Source: Hyphomicrobiales bacterium
GTDB lineage: Bacteria; Pseudomonadota; Alphaproteobacteria; Rhizobiales; Aestuariivirgaceae
Assembly: GCA_023266715.1 (NCBI GenBank)
Contig: JAHFPK010000085.1
Location: 1 to 9,729 of the forward strand
DNA: 9,729 bases
Reading direction: 5' to 3'
Of the stretch, positions 1 through 6,005 are shown one piece after another. Under the pieces are notes generated by a model. The model was not told the DNA's origin. It worked only from the letters and a program-made list of their open reading frames with translations, and searched no databases. Position 1 is the stretch's first letter; the number at the start of each line of letters is the position of its first letter. The translations under genes and the position numbers were made by a program.

Positions 1-41
1 TTCCGCAGCACGCAATAACTACTGGTTCGAGCCAAAGAGAC

Positions 42-116
42 TGGCTGGGGCGGGAGGGATCGAACCTCCGAATGGCGGAATCAAAATCCGCTGCCTTACC
101 GCTTGGCGACGCCCCA
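42..116 (-). tRNA. tRNA-Gln (anticodon UUG)
   Basis: The reverse strand folds as a complete tRNA. The acceptor stem TGGGGCG (5' end at 116) pairs with CGCCCCA (rc of 46-52). The anticodon stem GCGGA/TCCGC encloses the loop TTTTGAT, whose anticodon TTG lies at 84-82. The T-arm carries GGTTCGATCC. The discriminator base is G and the 3' CCA is encoded (rc of 42-44). It decodes CAA, and CAG by wobble. It is divergent from the tRNA-Pro gene 86 bp away, and its promoter is visible in that gap. Downstream (rc of 30-45) there is only a short GCCA/TGGC dyad, not a convincing terminator. Confidence 0.97.
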
Positions 117-126
117 AACGCTGCCC

Positions 127-155
127 CCTATAGCCGAGCCAACTGGCCCCCGCAA
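127..155 (-). promoter_or_regulatory. Sigma-70 type promoter of tRNA-Gln
   Basis: On the minus strand a -35 element TTGCGG (155-150) and a -10 element TATAGG (132-127) are separated by exactly 17 bp. Transcription would start near 120, just ahead of the mature tRNA 5' end at 116. The assignment rests on consensus and spacing only. Confidence 0.6.
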
Positions 156-159
156 CAAC

Positions 160-188
160 TTGCACAAGGAATTCCCCGTGACTATAAG
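160..188 (+). promoter_or_regulatory. Sigma-70 type promoter of tRNA-Pro
   Basis: A -35 element TTGCAC (160-165) and a -10 element TATAAG (183-188) are separated by 17 bp. Initiation would fall near 195, giving a leader of only a few bases before the tRNA at 203. The -35 box lies 4 bp from the -35 box of the divergent tRNA-Gln promoter, so two polymerases could compete for this site. Confidence 0.65.
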
Positions 189-202
189 CTGATCATAATT
201 GT

Positions 203-279
203 CGGAGTGTAGCGCAGTCTGGTAGCGCACCTGCTTCGGGAGCAGGGGGTCGGAGGTTCGAATCCTCTCACTCCGACCA
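203..279 (+). tRNA. tRNA-Pro (anticodon CGG)
   Basis: This is a complete cloverleaf. The acceptor strand CGGAGTG pairs with CACTCCG, the D-arm contains AGCGCAGTCTGGTAGCGC, and the anticodon stem CCTGC/GCAGG holds the loop TTCGGGA with anticodon CGG at 237-239. The T-arm is GGAGGTTCGAATCCTCT. The discriminator is A and CCA is encoded at 277-279. It decodes CCG. The gene ends 12 bp from the stop codon of bioY on the other strand, leaving no room for a separate terminator between them. Confidence 0.97.
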
Positions 280-291
280 ATTCCCGTAAAA

Positions 292-903
292 CTAGTTTCG
301 GCCCAAGAGCGAGAAGGCCGCCGGGAACGCGAGAGCAGCCAGTATGGCCTTGATGATATCACCTGGAATGAATGGCAGCAGGCCGCTGGTCAAGGCGACA
401 GTTATAGCAGACGTGGCATCCATGCCCTTTATGACACCCAGCCAACCAACCAGCCATAAGAGACCCGGAATGTAGAGAACTGCAGCGCCGATCAGCATGG
501 CAGCACAAAGTTTCAAAATGCTCGCACCCCAACCCTTCTCGACGAGATAACCCACGAGGCCCGCGGCGAGAATGAAGCCAATGATATAGCCGCCCGATGC
601 GATGATTTCGCCTGTCGGCAGGAACAGGCCAGCCTGGAAATTTGCAAAAACCGGAAGGCCAACTGCACCCTCAAGCGCGTAAAGCGCCAGCGTGCCTGCG
701 CCAAGCCTTGCGCCATAGGCGCCGCCCACTGCCAGAACCGCCAAGGTTTGAAGGGTCATTGGCACTGGCAGCATGGGAACACTTACCTGGGCAGCAAGGG
801 CCACAAGCGCACTTCCCAAAATCGCCAAGAAAACAGTGCGGGTCCAGTTCGTTGATGATGCGGGCCAGAGATGACCGATAAGTGTAAGATTTGAAGTGCT
901 CAT
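292..903 (-). CDS. bioY: BioY, biotin ECF transporter S component
   Basis: This is a small, very hydrophobic membrane protein of 203 aa from the ATG at 903. It has about six transmembrane segments and the BioY-family stretches VPMTLQTLAVL, GARLGAGTLALYALEGAVGLPVF and LPFIPGDIIK. BioY is the substrate-binding S component for biotin uptake. It works with BioM/BioN or a shared ECF module, and some BioY proteins act alone. No BioMN genes are in view. The start is uncertain. ATG 903 fits the usual BioY N-terminus, but a much better Shine-Dalgarno (AAAGGAGG, 946-939) stands 5 nt before an in-frame TTG at 933 and 2 nt before a GTG at 936, which would add 10-11 residues. No BioR-type operator (TTATCTATAA-like) is seen upstream. 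It converges on tRNA-Pro and diverges from the MBL-fold gene. Confidence 0.9.
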   Translation of the reverse strand: MSTSNLTLIGHLWPASSTNWTRTVFLAILGSALVALAAQVSVPMLPVPMTLQTLAVLAVGGAYGARLGAGTLALYALEGAVGLPVFANFQAGLFLPTGEIIASGGYIIGFILAAGLVGYLVEKGWGASILKLCAAMLIGAAVLYIPGLLWLVGWLGVIKGMDATSAITVALTSGLLPFIPGDIIKAILAALAFPAAFSLLGRN

Positions 904-938
904 TTGGACCGTTTCCCCTAGTCTGGTTGCCAACACAG

Positions 939-946
939 CCTCCTTT
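939..946 (-). promoter_or_regulatory. Strong Shine-Dalgarno upstream of bioY
   Basis: The minus strand reads AAAGGAGG here, a near-perfect anti-16S match. Its spacing (5 nt) favours the TTG at 933 rather than the ATG at 903, which has only AGGGG about 12 nt ahead. This bears directly on the true bioY N-terminus. Confidence 0.55.
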
Positions 947-986
947 AGTTGGGTTGGTTGGCCGGTGCAACCATGACTTTGGCTCC

Positions 987-1874
987 ATGAAGAAAATCAC
1001 ATTTGATAGGGATTTTGAACCACCGTTCGGAAAGGCGGTGCAGCTCTCGCCACTCATCCGGAGAATCACCTGCAACAACCCCAGTCCTTTCACCTTCAAG
1101 GGCACAAACACATTTATCGTGGGCCATGGAAAGGTGGCGATCATTGACCCCGGGCCGGATGATGAGGAGCATCTTGCTGCGATTTTGAACGCGGCAAGAG
1201 GCGAAAGCGTCAGCCATATCCTGATCACCCATACGCATATGGATCACTCGCCACTGGCAGCGAAACTCAGCGCTGCAATGGGGGCCAAAACCTATAGCGC
1301 AATTTCTCCTGCACAGTCAGTTGTGACTTCCGGCCTTCGCCTTGACGCCAGCATTGACCATGATTTCGCACCGCATGTTTCTCTATCCGATGGGGATGTT
1401 GTGGAAGGAAATGGCTGGACCCTGGAAGCGGTGTTCACGCCGGGACACATGTCCAACCATATGAGTTTTTCTTTAAGGGAGGATAAAGCCTTGCTGGTCG
1501 GCGATCATATTATGGCCTGGGCCACCACCGTGGTGGCTCCGCCGGAAGGCAACATGAAGGATTACCTGGCATCCCTGCGCAAGCTTCTGAAACGCGACGA
1601 CAGTATCTATTATCCGGCGCATGGACCGGCGAGCGCCAAGCCACTGGCCTTGGTGCGGGGAATTCTGGCGCACCGCAAAATGCGCGAGGAAGCGATCTAC
1701 AACCGCGTGAAAGCGGGCGATAGCTCGATTGGTGAGATCGTTGCAAACATCTATGCCGACGTTGATCCGCATCTGCATGCAGCTGCTGGTCTTTCGACAT
1801 TGGCACATCTTGAGCATCTAATGGAAAAGGGGCGAATTGAGGAGAGGGATGGATTGTATTTTTCTCGGAAATGA
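987..1874 (+). CDS. MBL-fold metallo-hydrolase, LACTB2-like (beta-lactamase fold plus winged-helix tail)
   Basis: The protein of 295 aa has a metallo-beta-lactamase fold, with the zinc-site motif HTHMDH at residues 82-87 (H82, H84, D86, H87), H154 in TPGHMSNH, D173 in LVGDHI, and H212 in YPAHG. The N-terminal NPSPFTFKGTNTFIVG and IDPGP stretches are typical of this subgroup. The last ~75 residues, ending AHLEHLMEKGRIEERDGLYF, look like the small winged-helix domain found in LACTB2-type proteins. Mitochondrial LACTB2 is a single-strand endoribonuclease, while most bacterial members have no known substrate, so a cytosolic hydrolase of undefined substrate is the safe reading. The ATG at 987 was chosen because an upstream in-frame ATG at 891 would run through the divergent bioY start, and homologous proteins begin near FDRDFEP. 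No clear Shine-Dalgarno precedes it. The GNAT gene follows after 18 bp. Confidence 0.88.
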   Translation: MKKITFDRDFEPPFGKAVQLSPLIRRITCNNPSPFTFKGTNTFIVGHGKVAIIDPGPDDEEHLAAILNAARGESVSHILITHTHMDHSPLAAKLSAAMGAKTYSAISPAQSVVTSGLRLDASIDHDFAPHVSLSDGDVVEGNGWTLEAVFTPGHMSNHMSFSLREDKALLVGDHIMAWATTVVAPPEGNMKDYLASLRKLLKRDDSIYYPAHGPASAKPLALVRGILAHRKMREEAIYNRVKAGDSSIGEIVANIYADVDPHLHAAAGLSTLAHLEHLMEKGRIEERDGLYFSRK

Positions 1875-1892
1875 ATGGGGTAGTTTGCACCG

Positions 1893-2360
1893 ATGATTTC
1901 AACTCCGGACATCACCCTTGTATTGGCGGGGCCTACACAGCTTGAGGAATTGCTGCCACTCGTTTCGGCTTATCATGCCTTTGAAGATGTGGAATCTTCA
2001 TTGCGGCAGAGACGAAGCTCGCTTGCCAAACTGCTTCGGGACAACCGCCTTGGCGAGATATGGCTGGTGCGGAAATTGAACGTCCTCATCGGCTATATCG
2101 CGGTCTGCTATAGCTATTCCATCGAGTTCGGCGGGCGCGATGGGTTTATTGACGAATTTTATATTGACGCTGCGGAACGCGGCAAGGGCATTGGCAGTAA
2201 GGTGCTGATGGAAGTCAGCGCGCTTTTGCGTGAGCGCGATATTGTTGCCCTTCATCTGGAAGTGGACGGGACGAATGAACGGGCCAAATCGGCCTATGAA
2301 CGGGCGGGATTTTCAAACCGTGACAAATATCATGTGATGTCGCTTGTGCTTGCGCCGTGA
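1893..2360 (+). CDS. GNAT-family N-acetyltransferase
   Basis: The protein of 155 aa covers a whole GNAT domain. The acetyl-CoA pyrophosphate-binding motif A is RGKGIG (residues 96-101), preceded by strand beta-4 FIDEFYIDAAE and followed by the helix VLMEVSALLRE. Motif B follows as LHLEVDGTNERAKSAYERAGF (residues 120-140). Enzymes of this family move an acetyl group from acetyl-CoA to an amine, but the substrate cannot be read from the sequence. The gene starts 18 bp after the MBL-fold gene, so the two are probably co-transcribed. The Shine-Dalgarno is weak (GGGG about 11 nt upstream). The 93 bp to the next gene carry a long inverted repeat. Confidence 0.88.
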   Translation: MISTPDITLVLAGPTQLEELLPLVSAYHAFEDVESSLRQRRSSLAKLLRDNRLGEIWLVRKLNVLIGYIAVCYSYSIEFGGRDGFIDEFYIDAAERGKGIGSKVLMEVSALLRERDIVALHLEVDGTNERAKSAYERAGFSNRDKYHVMSLVLAP

Positions 2361-2390
2361 ATTAAATGGCGACGGGGCCGCTGCCTTTAC

Positions 2391-2425
2391 CCCGCCTGGC
2401 ATGGGAGCTAAGGGATTCAGGCGGG
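2391..2425. repeat. 8-bp perfect inverted repeat upstream of the DUF47-pit operon
   Basis: CCCGCCTG (2391-2398) and CAGGCGGG (2418-2425) are exact reverse complements with a 19-nt spacer. As RNA they would form a GC-rich stem. No U-run follows, so it is not a standard terminator for the GNAT gene. It lies 28 bp before the TTG start at 2454 and could be a leader hairpin or the two half-sites of an operator. Confidence 0.5.
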
Positions 2426-2453
2426 AAATCATACGAATCGAGGGGCTGGGTGG

Positions 2454-3098
2454 TTGTTTAATCTTTTCAAGAAAATCATGCCGAAGGAAGAGCGGTTCTT
2501 CGGCCTATTTGAAGCCCATGCCAGCTGTCTCACCGCGGGGTCGCTGACGCTGCGCAAATTGCTGGAGGGCGGGCCGGATGTGGCTGCCCTGTGCAAGACT
2601 TTGATGAACAAGGAGGAAGAGGCTGACGCCATCAGCCATGAAGTTCTGCAGGCCATTCATCGCAGTTTCATCACGCCCTTCGACCGTGGCGACATCAAGG
2701 GGCTGATTACAGCAATGGATGATGCTATCGACCAGATGAACAAAACCGCCAAAGCAGTGCTCCTGTTCGAGATCAAGAAATTCGAGCCGGAAATGCGCCT
2801 GATGGGAGACCAGATCGTGCAGGCCGCCGCGCTCACCGCCGAGGCTGTACCGCTCCTGCGAAAGATGAACCCCAATGCGAAGCGCCTCCTCGCGCTGACC
2901 AGCGAAATTGCCAAGATCGAAGAAGCATCCGACCATGTGCATGATGACGGCCTCAGAGTTTTGCTGACTGCCAAGGGCCGCAAGGACCCCATGGCCTTTA
3001 TTATTGGCTCGGAGATTTACAGCCATCTAGAAAAAGTGGCCGACCGGTTTGAAGACGTGGCCAACACGGTAAGCGGTATCGTGATTGAGCATATGTAA
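2454..3098 (+). CDS. DUF47 / PhoU-like phosphate transport regulator
   Basis: The protein has 214 aa, the normal length for the DUF47 (PhoU_div) family, and is almost wholly helical. The family N-terminus MFNLFKKIMPKEERFFGLFE is present, as is the conserved FITPFDRGDI (residues 72-81). Several acidic ExxxD pairs of the PhoU metal-binding type are visible: E54/D58, E156/D160 and E193/D197. These proteins are encoded next to Pit permeases and are thought to control them, by analogy with PhoU. The start is TTG, supported by GAGGGG at 2440-2445 with an 8-nt spacer and by the match of MFNLF to the family N-terminus. The next ATG would remove it. The stop codon overlaps the pit start by one base (TAATG), which points to translational coupling. 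Confidence 0.92.
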   Translation: MFNLFKKIMPKEERFFGLFEAHASCLTAGSLTLRKLLEGGPDVAALCKTLMNKEEEADAISHEVLQAIHRSFITPFDRGDIKGLITAMDDAIDQMNKTAKAVLLFEIKKFEPEMRLMGDQIVQAAALTAEAVPLLRKMNPNAKRLLALTSEIAKIEEASDHVHDDGLRVLLTAKGRKDPMAFIIGSEIYSHLEKVADRFEDVANTVSGIVIEHM

Positions 3099-4105
3099 TG
3101 GACACGGGCAGCTTTACACTATTCCTGATTTCCCTGATCGGCGTGGCCCTGTTATTCGATTTTCTCAATGGCCTGCATGATGCGGCAAACTCGATTGCGA
3201 CGATTGTTTCGACGCGCGTGTTGAAGCCGCAATACGCGGTGTTCTGGGCGGCTTTCTTCAATTTTATCGCGTTCATGTTTTTTGGCCTGCATGTGGCCAG
3301 GACGGTTGGCTCCGGCATTGTGGCGCCTGACCTCATTGATGATTTCGTCATCCTGGGAGCGTTGACGGGCGCCATTGCGTGGAATGTTATTACCTGGTTG
3401 GGAGGCATTCCATCTTCAAGCTCGCATGCGTTGATCGGCGGCATTGTGGGTGCCGGCACGGCGAAAGCGGGCTTCGGTGCAGTTCTGTGGAGCGGGCTTA
3501 CCAAAACCATTGCGGCAATTGTGCTTTCACCGGCGACCGGGTTTTTCCTGGCGATTTTCTTCACCTTTATCGTGGCCTGGAGTTTTCTCAAGTCCAGCCC
3601 AAGCTTTGCCGATGCAACATTCCGGAAGCTGCAATTTGTATCGGCCTCACTTTATTCGCTGGGCCATGGCGGCAATGACGCGCAGAAGACCATGGGCATT
3701 ATCGCAGTGCTGCTTTATGCACATGGCGTGGGCGGTGGAGAATTTACCGTGCCGTTCTGGGTGGTGCTGAGCTGTCAAATCGCCATGGCTCTTGGCACGT
3801 TGTTTGGCGGCTGGCGCATTGTGCACACCATGGGCTCGAAAATCACACGGCTTTCGCCCATGCAGGGCTTCTGCGCTGAAACGGCTGGCGCCATAACTCT
3901 GTTTGGTGCAACGGCGCTGGGCATTCCCGTTTCCACCACGCACACCATCACCGGCGCCATCGTGGGCGTTGGCGCGTCGCGGCGCGTATCCGCCGTGCGC
4001 TGGAACATTGCCCAGGGAATTGTCACCGCCTGGGTGATTACGCTTCCGATGTCAGCCCTGATTGCGGCTCTCGCCTATTGGCTCGCCATTGCCCTGTTCA
4101 CATGA
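3098..4105 (+). CDS. Pit-family inorganic phosphate transporter
   Basis: This is an inner-membrane permease of 335 aa with about ten hydrophobic segments. It has the duplicated PiT signatures: DFLNGLHDAANS in the N-terminal half (residues 21-32) and GHGGNDAQKTMGI in the C-terminal half (189-201). Each half also has its serine-rich re-entrant motif, GGIPSSSSHALIGG (102-115) and GIPVSTTHTITGAIVG (275-290). PiT proteins move phosphate, often as a metal-phosphate complex, coupled to H+ or Na+. It starts inside the DUF47 stop codon (TAATG) and ends in an ATGA overlap with the NUDIX gene, so the three form one operon. No recognisable Pho box (repeated CTGTCAT) is seen upstream of the operon, so constitutive low-affinity uptake is plausible. 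Confidence 0.95.
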   Translation: MDTGSFTLFLISLIGVALLFDFLNGLHDAANSIATIVSTRVLKPQYAVFWAAFFNFIAFMFFGLHVARTVGSGIVAPDLIDDFVILGALTGAIAWNVITWLGGIPSSSSHALIGGIVGAGTAKAGFGAVLWSGLTKTIAAIVLSPATGFFLAIFFTFIVAWSFLKSSPSFADATFRKLQFVSASLYSLGHGGNDAQKTMGIIAVLLYAHGVGGGEFTVPFWVVLSCQIAMALGTLFGGWRIVHTMGSKITRLSPMQGFCAETAGAITLFGATALGIPVSTTHTITGAIVGVGASRRVSAVRWNIAQGIVTAWVITLPMSALIAALAYWLAIALFT

Positions 4106-4605
4106 AAGAGGCAGCAGCTTCACAACAATATGCGGCTCTGCCCTGGCGGCGGACGCAAGGCATTGAATTTCTGCTGATTACCTCACGCGAAACCAGACGC
4201 TGGGTCATTCCCAAGGGCTGGGCGATGGAGGGGCACGCCCCCGCCGAAAGCGCGGCGCAGGAAGCATATGAAGAGGCAGGCGTTCGCGGACAGATGACGG
4301 CACAAGCCATCGGGCATTACGGCTACACCAAGCGCATACGGGGCGGAGGCAGAAAGCGCTTCCGGGTTGACGTGTTTGCCATGGAGGTTACCGAGGTTCT
4401 GGACCTGTGGCCGGAAGCCCATGAACGCACACGGCAATGGCTTTCGCCCCAGGAGGCTGCGGCCCATGTGAATGAGCCAGAGCTTGCGGCCCTTATCCGG
4501 ACATTTGCCGGGGATCAATTGGGACAAGCGCTGCCAACCCCAACATGGTCTCAAGCAATTTGGCAGACGCTAAAAGCCTTGCTTCGGCTCTTGGGCCTGC
4601 GATGA
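4102..4605 (+). CDS. NUDIX hydrolase, diphosphoinositol/dinucleotide polyphosphate hydrolase-like
   Basis: The protein of 167 aa carries a NUDIX box at residues 39-61. It begins in the IPKGW context and ends QEAYEEAGV. The catalytic E54, E57 and E58 are kept, but the first Glu of the consensus is His (H45) and the Arg of the RE pair is Gln (Q53). The WVIPKGW lead-in is typical of bacterial proteins resembling eukaryotic DIPP/Aps phosphohydrolases, which cleave inositol pyrophosphates or ApnA. The basic KRIRGGGRKRFRV (residues 77-89) could contact a polyanionic substrate. The start at 4102 lies in the pit stop (ATGA), which implies coupled translation. An in-frame ATG at 4078 inside pit is less likely. 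Residues 131-167 are encoded opposite the amidase C-terminus. The last part, AIWQTLKALLRLLGLR, is an amphipathic helix outside the NUDIX fold. Confidence 0.88.
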   Translation: MKEAAASQQYAALPWRRTQGIEFLLITSRETRRWVIPKGWAMEGHAPAESAAQEAYEEAGVRGQMTAQAIGHYGYTKRIRGGGRKRFRVDVFAMEVTEVLDLWPEAHERTRQWLSPQEAAAHVNEPELAALIRTFAGDQLGQALPTPTWSQAIWQTLKALLRLLGLR

Positions 4606-5911
4606 TCTGAATGCCCACGGGAAGGTTTTCTTTGGTGAAGCCTGCGGGGATCGAGATCGCCGGGCAACAGACATTGGTAATCGCCGAGACGATGGCGAGC
4701 CAGTCCACATAGGTTTCGAATTTCGTTCCATTACATTCGGTTACGTAACGTTGTTCAACCGGAAAAGGAGGAACGATTGTGGTCGGGCACAACAGCAAAT
4801 CATAGGTTTCGAAGAATTTCAAAGTGCGCTGGAACATGGCGCCGCGCTGGGCTTCGGCCCGCGAAATTTCCGCACCGGTGAGCGCCAAGCCTTTCTCAAT
4901 GTTCCAGATGACTTCGGGCTTGAGTTGGGCGCGGTGATTTTCCAGAAGGCTTCGCATGCCAACGGCGTAGGACAAGGCGCGCAAGGTCTGGGCACATTCA
5001 AGCGCCTCGTGCAAATCCGGATGGGCCTCTTCGACCATGATGCCTTCCTGCTCAAAATTCTGCGCGGCTTTCATGACGATGTCAGCCACTTCCGGATCAA
5101 CGGGGGTGATGCCGAGATCGCGGCTGATGGCGACACGTTTTGGTTTCCAGCCGGAACGCGCGGCTTTGAGATATGACGTGCCATCAGATGGAAGTGAAAT
5201 GGGATCGGATGGTTCCTCGCCGATCATGGCGTCGAAAAGAAGGGCGAGATCCTCCACATTGCGCGCCATGGGCCCCTCAACGCCCAGAGTGCTGTCGACC
5301 TTGTTGTGAACGCTTGCGGCCACGCGGCCGGGCGACGGACGCATGCCAACGACACCGCAGAAGCTTGCGGGGTTTCGGAGAGACCCGCCGAGGTCAGAAC
5401 CCTGGGCGACCCACGCAGTGCCCGTCGCCAAAGCGACGGCTGCACCGCCCGATGAGCCGGCGGCGGAACGGCTGGTATTCCATGGATTCAAGGTGCGGCC
5501 GAAGACTTCATTGAAAGTATTGGCCCCCGCCCCGAATTCCGGCGTGTTCGACATGGCGTAAACAATGGCACCATTTTTTTCCAGATGGGTGACCATGATG
5601 TCTGACATCGTGGGGACCCGATTTGTGAAAATGGGCGAACCCTGCGTCGAGCGAACTCCCGCAACGTCGTTCAAATCCTTGATGGGAACGGGAAGACCCG
5701 CAAGCCCACCACGTTCGCTCATTGGTTTCTTCATGAGTTCACGGGCGTGGGCACGCGCCCGGTCAAAACAGAGCGTGGGCAAGGCATTCACCTTGCTATC
5801 CACCGCAGCAATGCGCGCTTCCAGGGCATCGAGGCAATCCAACGGAGAAATGTCGCCGCTCTTCAAACGCGACAGGACGTCATTTGCGGTGGACCTATAG
5901 AGTTCAGACAT
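4493..5911 (-). CDS. Amidase-signature family amidase
   Basis: The protein of 472 aa is full length for the amidase-signature family. The Ser-cisSer-Lys catalytic set is intact: K78 in GLPVPIKDL, S153 in the AAGSSGG loop, and nucleophile S177 in SDLGGSLRNPA. S153 and S177 are 24 residues apart, as in characterised members such as FAAH. These enzymes hydrolyse amides to a carboxylate and ammonia or an amine in the cytoplasm. It has no GatB/GatC partner here and is not GatA-like in context. The C-terminus PVGIQIIAGPRAEARLLASAKLLE...IDPR is the usual family ending, so the stop at 4493 is genuine and the gene truly overlaps the NUDIX gene by 113 bp. It diverges from gabT across 94 bp, suggesting shared control and a role in feeding amide-derived substrates to amine catabolism. 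The substrate cannot be read from the sequence. Confidence 0.9.
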   Translation of the reverse strand: MSELYRSTANDVLSRLKSGDISPLDCLDALEARIAAVDSKVNALPTLCFDRARAHARELMKKPMSERGGLAGLPVPIKDLNDVAGVRSTQGSPIFTNRVPTMSDIMVTHLEKNGAIVYAMSNTPEFGAGANTFNEVFGRTLNPWNTSRSAAGSSGGAAVALATGTAWVAQGSDLGGSLRNPASFCGVVGMRPSPGRVAASVHNKVDSTLGVEGPMARNVEDLALLFDAMIGEEPSDPISLPSDGTSYLKAARSGWKPKRVAISRDLGITPVDPEVADIVMKAAQNFEQEGIMVEEAHPDLHEALECAQTLRALSYAVGMRSLLENHRAQLKPEVIWNIEKGLALTGAEISRAEAQRGAMFQRTLKFFETYDLLLCPTTIVPPFPVEQRYVTECNGTKFETYVDWLAIVSAITNVCCPAISIPAGFTKENLPVGIQIIAGPRAEARLLASAKLLETMLGLAALVPIDPRQMSG

Positions 5912-6005
5912 CTGGCATCCCTGCTATGCAAAGCCGATTGAATCCGTTTGCCCTGATGGGGCGAGGAAGAGTAAACAGTGCCCAAATTTTGCTCAGGAGA
6001 CAATC

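Noticed and set aside
21..35. GGTTCGAGCC T-loop-like word near the window start, possible tRNA fragment
   Set aside because: The flanks do not form a T-stem or any other tRNA arm; a similar word at 9173 is equally isolated.
904..986. BioR operator for bioY
   Set aside because: No TTATCTATAA-like palindrome is present. The only dyad is a short GGTTG/CAACC pair at 956-972.
671..1228. 185-codon open frame on the minus strand across bioY and the MBL-fold gene start
   Set aside because: It overlaps two well-supported genes in other frames and has no ribosome site or family resemblance.
5968..5995. TGCCC-AAATTT-TGCT as a sigma-54 promoter for gabT
   Set aside because: The GG of the -24 element is missing at the required 10-bp distance from the -12 GC.
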